In this document: positions 1-5,604 of the stretch, one piece after another
How the letters are laid out: each line of letters begins with the position of its first letter
How positions within the stretch are numbered: position 1 is the first letter of the stretch
From: DAOVQB01 sp023128935
Lineage (GTDB): Bacteria; Eisenbacteria; RBG-16-71-46; CAIMUX01; WJJG01
Assembly: GCA_030628905.1 (NCBI GenBank)
Contig: DAOVQB010000242.1
Coordinates: 1 to 5,790, forward strand
Length of the DNA: 5,790 nt
Direction of reading: 5' to 3'
Position numbers and translations under genes: made by a program
The notes under the pieces: model-generated
What the model was told of the DNA's origin: nothing
Seen by the model: only the letters and a program-made list of their open reading frames with translations
Database searches by the model: none

Positions 1-144
1 CGTCACCGTATCGCCGGTGGCAAAGTGGCCGAAAACATCCGTCACCGTGATGCCGTCGGACGCCATCACCCTCCCTGAGAAGGCAACCGAAATCGCAAGC
101 ATCACGAGTGCAGTCGTTGTGTCCGGCCCGCTCATCAGTTTCAT
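1..144 (-). CDS. N-terminal part of a secreted protein of unknown function (runs off left edge)
   Basis: Reading leftward from the ATG at 144-142, 48 codons stay open to the window edge, so only the N-terminus is visible. The start is well supported: GGAGG at 155-151 sits 6 nt upstream. The peptide begins as a classical Sec signal: a short n-region with one lysine (MKLMSGPDTTT), a hydrophobic core (ALVMLAISVAFSG, residues 12-24) and a V-M-A motif ending at residue 28 that suits signal peptidase I cleavage before SDG. No lipobox cysteine is seen. The mature start (DGITVTDVFGHFATGDTVT) is short, polar and beta-prone. It vaguely recalls the opening strand of Ig-like or TIG-type domains in extracellular proteins, but this is a weak impression. 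Export to periplasm, outer membrane or medium is inferred. It is divergent from capA and borders the polysaccharide locus, so a role in glycan export or processing, or as a surface protein, is possible but unproven. Confidence 0.8.
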   Translation of the reverse strand, partial: MKLMSGPDTTTALVMLAISVAFSGRVMASDGITVTDVFGHFATGDTVT

Positions 145-509
145 TGCGCACCTCCGTGGGTACTTTTCCCAGAGACCCCGGTGTTGCCGTCCACAAGCAA
201 GAATCCAGACTCCGCCATGCCAAGAACATGGGCCACAAGCATGCCTCCGCGCAATTCCCGTCATCGATATCCCTGACATCGAGATTCTCAAACGCCAACG
301 CTCGACTGGGGAGACACGCGCACCGCGTTGGACGGCTGCTGATCAGTCTCTTGCTCCCCCCAACCAATGCGGCCACAATGAGTCATGCTACCGGAGGCTG
401 AGCCAGGTGTCGATCTGCCCTTCCGGCGAGCGTGATGAAACGCTCCAATCCGAGGCGGTGGCCGAATGACACAAAAGCACGGGTCTCGCCAATGAAAGGT
501 AGAGCTTCG
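145..509. other. Divergent intergenic region without a supported gene
   Basis: These 365 bases separate the minus-strand secreted protein from the plus-strand capA and should hold both promoters. Open frames crossing it have the biased, motif-free composition of chance frames. Seen in it: a 9-bp direct repeat CCACAAGCA at 191-199 and 232-240; the hexamer CATGCC at 216-221 and 240-245; a perfect 6-bp inverted repeat GAGCGT/ACGCTC at 428-433 and 440-445 with a 6-nt loop; and a weak plus-strand promoter candidate TTGCTC (351-356), 17 nt, CACAAT (374-379). The last matches only 3 of 6 and 4 of 6 consensus bases, so it is not listed as a promoter. A 33-codon minus-strand frame (242-141) overlaps the secreted gene's start and is treated under findings. 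Confidence 0.6.
151..155 (-). promoter_or_regulatory. Ribosome binding site of the left-edge secreted protein
   Basis: Minus-strand GGAGG lies 6 nt upstream of the ATG at 144. It is the best Shine-Dalgarno match in the left 500 bases and decides the start of a gene that would otherwise be easy to miss, because it is cut by the window edge. Confidence 0.75.
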
Positions 510-1613
510 ATGAAGCTTCTTGGGTGCGGGGACATCATGCTCGGTGAGCACCCGATCATGGTGGGGTGGGGCATCTCCCGAGAATTTGCGGTCGGTAGGG
601 AGCTGTATCCCTTTGCACATGTGCACGAATTGCTGGCCGGCGCCGATCTCGTGTTCGGAAACCTCGAGTCCGCGCTTTCCCCACTCCCTCGTGGTCGATC
701 CCTTTCCGCCCGTGAGTGCATCGGACCCGCCCAGGGAGCAGAGCTGCTCCGGATCGCCGGTTTTCACGCCCTGAGTGTCGCCAACAACCACATTCAGCAG
801 CACGGTCCGAAATCTCTTCGGATGACCCTTGATCTGCTCGGCAGGGCTGGGTTGCTCGCCGTGGGCGAGGCCGCGGAGGGTGGACGACGATGCAGGCCCG
901 TGGATCTTGAAATTGGGGGCCTACCGTTGCGGCTGCTGGCCTATTCCCTGAGACCCCGGCAGTTCTTTTCTGAGCAGCCTCTATATGCGGAACCTGATGA
1001 AGAGTCATTGCTGGTGGATGTGAGAGCCGGTCGTGATGCCGGCCGCACTGTGGTCTGCTCTCTCCATTGGGGCGACGAGTTCGTCGCACGGCCTTCACCA
1101 TCGCAGATTCAACTGGGGCGCCGATTGATTGAGGCTGGAGCGACGTTGGTCCTTGGGCACCATCCTCATGTCCTGCAAGGGGGTGAGCATTGGGGCGATG
1201 GATACATCGCTTATAGTCTCGGGAATTTCGTGTTCGATATGATTTGGGAGGAACGGTTGCGCCGCACGGCCTGCTTGCAGGCTCTCCTCGCGCCGCAGCG
1301 CGTGGTGGAGGTAGACTGGATACCGATTTGGATTGGCGATGACTTCGCGCCTCGAATCGGCCGGGGCGCTGAGCAAAGGAAGATCTTGCACTTCCTTGAG
1401 GATGCAGCCGTGCGCCTGCGAGACCAGCGCGAGGGATTCGAGAACTCCGGAGAGACAGAGTCGTACCTGATTGAGGTTCGCAAGGAGCTTCTTCGACATC
1501 GTTATGCGTCGCACCGTCACTTCCTGCGCAATCTCCGGCGGTACGAGCTGAGGATTATGGCCGAGATTGCCGGCAGAGCTGTGCTACGCAGGTTAGGTTT
1601 TCTGCGCGATTGA
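510..1613 (+). CDS. CapA-family metallophosphatase-like capsule/polysaccharide protein
   Basis: A 367-residue protein of the CapA/PgsA family (calcineurin-like metallophosphatase fold), associated with capsule and poly-gamma-glutamate synthesis. Visible signatures in order: GDIMLG (7-12), NLE (51-53), NNH (92-94), HWGDE (186-190), GHHPHVLQ (216-223) and YSLGNFVFD (235-243). These are the expected metal and phosphate site elements. About 120 further residues follow, ending in an Arg/Glu-rich, probably helical tail. I chose ATG 510 because the first signature begins at residue 7, as is usual for short CapA proteins, and GAAAGGT at 494-500 lies 9-10 nt upstream. In-frame GTG 432, ATG 435 and ATG 492 lack a good binding site and would add up to 26 unconserved residues. 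Unlike PgsA/CapA of Bacillus, no N-terminal membrane anchor is seen, so it may be cytosolic. The position-97 aspartate usual in the NNHxxD motif is Gln. First of two plus-strand genes; its substrate is unknown. Confidence 0.88.
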   Translation: MKLLGCGDIMLGEHPIMVGWGISREFAVGRELYPFAHVHELLAGADLVFGNLESALSPLPRGRSLSARECIGPAQGAELLRIAGFHALSVANNHIQQHGPKSLRMTLDLLGRAGLLAVGEAAEGGRRCRPVDLEIGGLPLRLLAYSLRPRQFFSEQPLYAEPDEESLLVDVRAGRDAGRTVVCSLHWGDEFVARPSPSQIQLGRRLIEAGATLVLGHHPHVLQGGEHWGDGYIAYSLGNFVFDMIWEERLRRTACLQALLAPQRVVEVDWIPIWIGDDFAPRIGRGAEQRKILHFLEDAAVRLRDQREGFENSGETESYLIEVRKELLRHRYASHRHFLRNLRRYELRIMAEIAGRAVLRRLGFLRD

Positions 1614-1677
1614 AGACCCGACTCGGTTCCGTCCGGGTCGACCTAGGACCGCAGTATGAGAAGGAAGATTCATACCG

Positions 1678-3009
1678 ATGTACTCCAGCATGTGCAGTCG
1701 GGTACTGTTGCCTCTGGGTGATCTGCTCGCCCGACAGCGGGTCATGCGCTATCTCGATTACTACCAAAGATCTCAGTACTGGCCTCGGGAACGCCTTCTA
1801 GAGGAAATGGACCGCAGTCTGAGAGAAACCGTTGCTATCGCCTACCAGGAAGTGCCCTTTTATCGTGATCTCTATAATCGCCACAGAGTATCGCCTTCCG
1901 ACGTGCGAGGCGTTTCGGACCTTCCCAAGTTACCGGTTGTCAGCAAGGTCATGCTGCGCGAGGCCTTTCCAGACGGTTGCACCCGGCGTACCCCACACGT
2001 GTGGGATGACTATTCTACAAGTGGGAGCACCGGTAGACCGTTCATCGTACGTGTGGACGATGACACGATGTCACGTGCCCGAGCGCTGATGCTGCTGCGC
2101 ACAATGTTCGCCGGGTGGCGACCGGGCGTGCCGACGCTTCAAACGGGCATGGCAACCGAGCGCGGTACACTGAAGTGGTTGAAAGATCGTCTCATGCGGG
2201 TCACCTATGTGTCGGCGTTCGATTTGTCTGACTCCGTGCTCGATCGCTACCTCGAGTTGATCGAGACGCGCGGCCTTCGTTTCGTGACCGGCTATGCGCA
2301 GAGTGTCTATTTGCTGGCGAAGCGGGCGCGAGACATTGGTTTCAATCGTCAGCTGGACGGCGTTGTGAGCTGGGGAAGCAACATGTTTCGCCACTATCGC
2401 CGCGAGATCGAGGAAGCATTTGGCTGTCGGGTGTATGACAGCTACGGCGTAGGCGAAGGGATGCAGGTATCGGCACAGTGCGGTGTGGACGATGAGACTT
2501 ACCATCAATTCTGTCTACATGTGGTCGCCGAGTACTGCCGTGAAGGCGAACCGGTCAAAGCGGGTGAGCTGGGAGAGATCCTATTGACGCGGCTCGACCC
2601 GGGTGCCATGCCCTTGATCCGATACACCATTGGCGACGTGGGGCGGGGCTCGGCGCAAAGGGCGTGTCCCTGTGGACGCACACTTCCCCTCATGAGCTCA
2701 ATCGACGGCCGGACGTCGGACATCGTGGTCACCCCGCGCGGTAATCGGTTGATCGTCGAGTTCTTCTTCGGTATCTTCCAGTATGCTAACATGATCGACA
2801 ACTTCCAGGTGATCCAGGAGAAGCCTGACTCCATCCACGTCAAGATCGTCGTGCTCCCCGAGTTCGAAGCAAGTCACTGGCAGATCGTGCGAGACCAGAT
2901 TCTGGAGAGGGGTGATCCGGATCTGTCCATCACCATGGAAATCGTCGAAGAGATTCCGCTCGAGCCCTCGCGCAAACGGCGGTTTGTCCGATCGAGCGTC
3001 GGCTTCTAA
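1678..3009 (+). CDS. PaaK/CapK-like AMP-dependent (phenylacetate-CoA ligase family) adenylate-forming enzyme
   Basis: A 443-residue, full-length member of the phenylacetate-CoA ligase family; the divergent branch in polysaccharide loci is often called CapK. It should activate a carboxylic acid with ATP to an acyl-adenylate and pass it to an acceptor. Seen: an N-terminal region with VPFYRDLY and LPVVSK, the ATP loop STSGSTGRP (113-121), YGVGEG (256-261) around the conserved Glu 260, YTIGD (316-320), CPCGR (330-334), GRTSD (344-348), and C-terminal SRKRR with the likely catalytic Lys 433. Cys268-Gly, His281, Cys330 and Cys332 could form the structural zinc site known in some relatives (inference). 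The C-terminal motif reads S-R-K where S-G-K is usual. The start ATG 1678 has GGAAG at 1663-1667, 10 nt upstream; the next ATG (1690) is less well placed. It follows capA after 64 bases, which hold a small GACCCG/CGGGTC hairpin (1615-1620 with 1634-1639, no T-run), so co-transcription is likely. The substrate is unknown; true phenylacetate catabolism is unlikely, as no paa genes are nearby. Confidence 0.88.
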   Translation: MYSSMCSRVLLPLGDLLARQRVMRYLDYYQRSQYWPRERLLEEMDRSLRETVAIAYQEVPFYRDLYNRHRVSPSDVRGVSDLPKLPVVSKVMLREAFPDGCTRRTPHVWDDYSTSGSTGRPFIVRVDDDTMSRARALMLLRTMFAGWRPGVPTLQTGMATERGTLKWLKDRLMRVTYVSAFDLSDSVLDRYLELIETRGLRFVTGYAQSVYLLAKRARDIGFNRQLDGVVSWGSNMFRHYRREIEEAFGCRVYDSYGVGEGMQVSAQCGVDDETYHQFCLHVVAEYCREGEPVKAGELGEILLTRLDPGAMPLIRYTIGDVGRGSAQRACPCGRTLPLMSSIDGRTSDIVVTPRGNRLIVEFFFGIFQYANMIDNFQVIQEKPDSIHVKIVVLPEFEASHWQIVRDQILERGDPDLSITMEIVEEIPLEPSRKRRFVRSSVGF

Positions 3010-4181
3010 GCGTCCGACCGGCCATTCAGAAGCGGTGCAAACTCAGAGACTGGCTCGGGCGGAAACCCCGATTCTGTCAGGATATTGCACAGGTGTCCTG
3101 CGATCCTTGCCGCCGCGCGCCCGTCGCCATATGGATTGACGCTGCGGGCCATTGCCCGCCAGGCGGTTTCATTCCGCAAGAGCTCTCCGGCTGTCGCTAC
3201 GATTCGGTGGCGGTCTGTGCCCACCAGGCGCACGGTTCCGGCCTGGACCGCCTCTGGGCGCTCGGTGCACTCCCGCATCACCAGAACAGGCTTCCCCAGG
3301 CTGGGGGCCTCCTCCTGCACTCCACCGGAGTCGGTAAGAATAAGGTGGGCCTCGTCCATCAGCCGGACGAACCGGGAATAGTTGACCGGTTCTAGCAGGC
3401 GGATACGCTCGTGTCCTTTCAGGATGCGCTCAACGGGCCCAACGATGTTTGGATTGAGGTGAACGGGATAGACGATCTCGACATCCGGGAAGGCTGCCAC
3501 AAGCTCTAGGATGGCGTGGCATATGTTGGCTATGCTCTCCCCGAAGTTCTCACGCCGGTGTGCCGTAACCAGAATGCCCCGCCGCCCAGACTCGAATGTG
3601 GGAGGAAGCGCTCGAGTGGCGGGCTGCTCGCGCATCCATAGTAGAGCGTCGATCGCAGTATTCCCTGTCACGAAGATGTTCTCCGCGGGGACGTTCTCTG
3701 ATTGCAGGTTGCGGCGACTCTCGACCGTCGGCGCGAAGTGCCAAGTAGCCAGACTGGCAGTCAGCCGGCGATTCATCTCCTCGGGAAACGGGCTGTAGCG
3801 TTCGCGCGAACGCAGACCGGCCTCGACGTGTCCCACAGGTATCTTCAGGTAGAAAGCCGCCAGCGCGGCGATAGCTGAGGTTGTGGTGTCGCCATGCACT
3901 AGGAGGACATCCGGTGGGTCCTTCCTGAGCACGTCGCGCATGCCCAGGATCACGCGAGCAGAGACATCAAAGAGATCTTGGCCCCGGGTCATGATGTTCA
4001 GGTCGAAGTCTGCCCGGAGCTCGAATTGCTTCATTACCTGGTCGAGCATCTCCCGGTGCTGAGCAGACAGGCAAATAACCAATCGGAAGCGGTCGGAACG
4101 CGCAGCGAGTGCTTTGACCACGGGCGCCATCTTAATTGCTTCGGGACGCGTACCGAAGACTATCATGATCATCTTGGGCAT
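3006..4181 (-). CDS. wecB: UDP-N-acetylglucosamine 2-epimerase (non-hydrolysing)
   Basis: A 391-residue protein with the complete WecB/MnaA signature. It interconverts UDP-GlcNAc and UDP-ManNAc in the cytosol, supplying ManNAc or, after oxidation by WecC, ManNAcA for surface polysaccharides. Motifs: FGTRPEAIKMAPV (9-21), HGDTTT (96-101), HVEAGLRS (118-125), PFPEEMNRR (131-139), TGNTAID (172-178), VTAHRRENFG (205-214), PVHLNPN (239-245), DSGGVQEEAP (284-293), TERPEAV (306-312). Asp98, Glu120, Glu134 and His208 match the catalytic residues described for E. coli RffE (Asp95, Glu117, Glu131, His213). ATG 4181 was chosen over the in-frame ATG at 4238: GAGGAG lies 7 nt upstream, and the family motif begins a few residues in. 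The longer version would add 19 unconserved residues. It follows the glycosyltransferase after 53 bases, surely the same operon. Its TAG stop interleaves with the TAA of the opposing gene. No wecC is in the window, so whether ManNAc or ManNAcA is the final sugar is open. Confidence 0.95.
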   Translation of the reverse strand: MPKMIMIVFGTRPEAIKMAPVVKALAARSDRFRLVICLSAQHREMLDQVMKQFELRADFDLNIMTRGQDLFDVSARVILGMRDVLRKDPPDVLLVHGDTTTSAIAALAAFYLKIPVGHVEAGLRSRERYSPFPEEMNRRLTASLATWHFAPTVESRRNLQSENVPAENIFVTGNTAIDALLWMREQPATRALPPTFESGRRGILVTAHRRENFGESIANICHAILELVAAFPDVEIVYPVHLNPNIVGPVERILKGHERIRLLEPVNYSRFVRLMDEAHLILTDSGGVQEEAPSLGKPVLVMRECTERPEAVQAGTVRLVGTDRHRIVATAGELLRNETAWRAMARSVNPYGDGRAAARIAGHLCNILTESGFPPEPVSEFAPLLNGRSDA

Positions 4182-4188
4182 CGCCAAG

Positions 4189-4194
4189 CTCCTC
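4189..4194 (-). promoter_or_regulatory. Ribosome binding site deciding the wecB start
   Basis: Minus-strand GAGGAG lies 7 nt before the ATG at 4181. It favours this start over the upstream in-frame ATG at 4238, which overlaps the glycosyltransferase stop as ATGA (4238-4235) and could otherwise suggest translational coupling. Confidence 0.75.
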
Positions 4195-4234
4195 GCGGAC
4201 GCCAGCCATAGTATCCCGTACCACTGCCGAGTGG

Positions 4235-5437
4235 TCATCGCCCCCCGGTGGCCGACCGGCCGGCCAGTCGTTTGACAACCCGGAGCGCAACGTCGAAGTC
4301 TCTCTCCCAGTGAAGCCGTTCCCGTACTGCTGTGCGCCCATGCACGCCGAAGCGCCGGCGCACCTCCGGGTCGGCCAACCTACGCAATAGGCCAGCTAGA
4401 TCATCGGGCCTGCCGCTACGAAACGAAAGTCCGCACTTTTCTTCGCCTACGATGCGATGCAATGGATCCGCATCCGAAACGATCACGGGAATGCCGACCG
4501 CCATATAGTCAAAGAGCTTGTTGGGCACCGTTGTGTTGGTGTGTTCGGTCTTCAGATGGGGGATGATTCCCGCATTGCAGCGCTCCATGAGCGCTGGAAC
4601 TTTGTCCGGCTGCACCCATCCATGAAAGACCACGCGGCTCTCAAGTCCGAGCTCGCGCGTCTGGGCCTTGAGCGCTGTCACGTAGCCACCGGTACCCACG
4701 ATGTGGAAGCGTATAGTGACAGAGTTGTCCTGGACGAGCGCCATCGCCTTCAATACCTGCTGCAGTCCGCGACTACGTGTAATGTAGCCAACGTACACCA
4801 GGTCGAGTGCGCCCTCCCCACGACCAGGATCAGAAGCGGCTCGTTCAAGCACGCGACGAGGTGGAGTATTTGAGACCACATGCACCCTTTCAGGGGGGGC
4901 GCCCTTGGCAATCAGGTGCATGCGCATCTCCTCGACCACGACGAATATGGCATCGGCGGTACATGCCACGCGCCTTTCCATGCGCCTAGCAAGAGGTGGA
5001 TTCTTCAGGAGCCAGCTTCGCAGAGGAAGAGGATCGCTGGCAATTACGTTCCTCCACATCGCCGGATGGTTCTCAGCCATGTCCACCACAACGGGTAAAC
5101 CAGCGCGCCGCCCAGCGGCAACGACTAGAGGGGCAAGCGGCAGGTCCCTTACCAGCAGCAAGTCTGGGCAAGTGGCATCGATCGCCCGTGCAAGCACCCG
5201 ACGCCAAAGCGGGTTCGCGGGGGCGGGCAGCGTTAGAGCCCGGTGGAGCAATTGCCCCAGCCGTGGCCCCAAAATGCGATGGCAGATGAAACCATCCACG
5301 CGCTCCCGTGATGGACGGCGCGCCAGATTGCGACAGACGAGATGGATCTCGTAGCCATGGGTCAAGAACCCTGACAAGAGTTTCTCGACACGCACATCCC
5401 ATGGGTAGTCTGCTCCATAGACGGCCAAGATGGTCAT
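4235..5437 (-). CDS. Glycosyltransferase family 4 (GT-B fold)
   Basis: A 400-residue retaining-type GT-B glycosyltransferase, probably acting at the inner membrane face to add one sugar to a lipid-linked glycan. N-terminal half: MTILAVYGADYPWDVRVEKL with a Rossmann-like start, then LVRDLPLAP (95-103) and VVVDMAENHP (116-125). C-terminal half: VYVGYITRSRGL (214-225), the family's G-x-x-x-x-x-(K/R)-G donor-site motif; FHIVGTGG (244-251); FHGWVQPDKVP (271-281); and PNKLFDYMAVGIPVIVSD (305-322). The last is the E-x7-E region of GT4, with Asp310 where Glu is common (NKLFEYMA). No signal peptide is seen; hydrophobic patches could make it peripheral. The start is less certain: ATG 5437 begins directly at the conserved first strand, with GGAGG about 13 nt upstream, while ATG 5458 adds seven residues and has no binding site. 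It is the first gene of the operon with wecB, behind the promoter at 5604-5577. The donor sugar cannot be read from sequence; a UDP-HexNAc is plausible given its neighbour. Confidence 0.9.
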   Translation of the reverse strand: MTILAVYGADYPWDVRVEKLLSGFLTHGYEIHLVCRNLARRPSRERVDGFICHRILGPRLGQLLHRALTLPAPANPLWRRVLARAIDATCPDLLLVRDLPLAPLVVAAGRRAGLPVVVDMAENHPAMWRNVIASDPLPLRSWLLKNPPLARRMERRVACTADAIFVVVEEMRMHLIAKGAPPERVHVVSNTPPRRVLERAASDPGRGEGALDLVYVGYITRSRGLQQVLKAMALVQDNSVTIRFHIVGTGGYVTALKAQTRELGLESRVVFHGWVQPDKVPALMERCNAGIIPHLKTEHTNTTVPNKLFDYMAVGIPVIVSDADPLHRIVGEEKCGLSFRSGRPDDLAGLLRRLADPEVRRRFGVHGRTAVRERLHWERDFDVALRVVKRLAGRSATGGR

Positions 5438-5570
5438 GAGCTCAATGCGCCCTCCCATTTGACGGATCAGCTGGGACTGACCCAGGCCCTAGTTTGGCTG
5501 CAGATTCGGATTCGGATGCACCCATCCTGGTTCGGCGCAGGACCCTAACTTACAGTTTTGCTGCAATATA
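5438..5570 (-). other. Structured 5' leader of the glycosyltransferase-wecB operon
   Basis: Between the predicted transcription start and the ATG at 5437 the minus strand holds several possible hairpins. TCCTG/CAGGA (5542-5538 with 5529-5525) has an 8-nt loop. GGGTCAG/CTGATCC (5483-5477 with 5470-5464) gives 7 pairs including one G-U around a 6-nt loop. CTGGG/CCCAG (5485-5481 with 5475-5471) uses some of the same bases, so the last two exclude each other. A GATTCG tandem hexamer is at 5503-5514 (plus-strand reading), flanked by TGCA on both sides. No ops/JUMPstart element (GGCGGTAG) and no known riboswitch pattern was recognised. A regulatory role is only inferred. Confidence 0.4.
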
Positions 5571-5576
5571 AGGCGC

Positions 5577-5604
5577 ATTATCTCACCCCTGAGCGTTTTG
5601 TCAA
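5577..5604 (-). promoter_or_regulatory. Sigma-70-type promoter of the glycosyltransferase-wecB operon
   Basis: On the minus strand, TTGACA (5604-5599, 6 of 6 consensus) is followed after 16 nt by GATAAT (5582-5577, 5 of 6). This is the best promoter match I see in the window and points into the glycosyltransferase gene. A start site near 5570 would give a leader of about 133 nt. The region is locally more AT-rich than its surroundings. The sequence at the -10 box can also be read as a binding site plus ATG (AGGGG, 7 nt, ATG 5578) for a 29-codon frame, which I consider less likely. Confidence 0.65.

Noticed and set aside
351..379. Sigma-70 promoter TTGCTC-17-CACAAT for capA
   Set aside because: Spacing is ideal, but only 3 of 6 and 4 of 6 consensus bases match, which is expected by chance in a region this size.
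17..469. 150-codon plus-strand open frame at the left end
   Set aside because: It runs antisense through the signal-peptide gene, which has a far better start and signal, and shows no domain-like pattern.
288..803. 171-codon minus-strand open frame opposite capA
   Set aside because: It is antisense to the capA start, has no recognisable motif, and its Arg/Pro/His-rich composition is typical of a shadow frame.
1095..1520. 141-codon minus-strand open frame opposite capA
   Set aside because: The GHHPHVLQ and SLGNF motifs of CapA on the plus strand explain this stretch; the antisense product has no family features.
1537..1543. ops/JUMPstart-like GGCGGTA
   Set aside because: It lies inside the capA coding region, the eighth base is C rather than G, and it is not in an operon leader.
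1615..1639. Rho-independent terminator between capA and the CapK-like gene
   Set aside because: The GACCCG/CGGGTC stem is only 6 bp with a 13-nt loop and no T-run follows, so read-through is expected.
4182..4238. N-terminal extension of wecB to ATG 4238 with ATGA overlap
   Set aside because: The added 19 residues are not part of the family pattern, and GAGGAG at 7 nt points to ATG 4181.
4457..4873. 138-codon plus-strand open frame
   Set aside because: It lies fully antisense within the glycosyltransferase gene, whose GT4 motifs are explained by the other strand.
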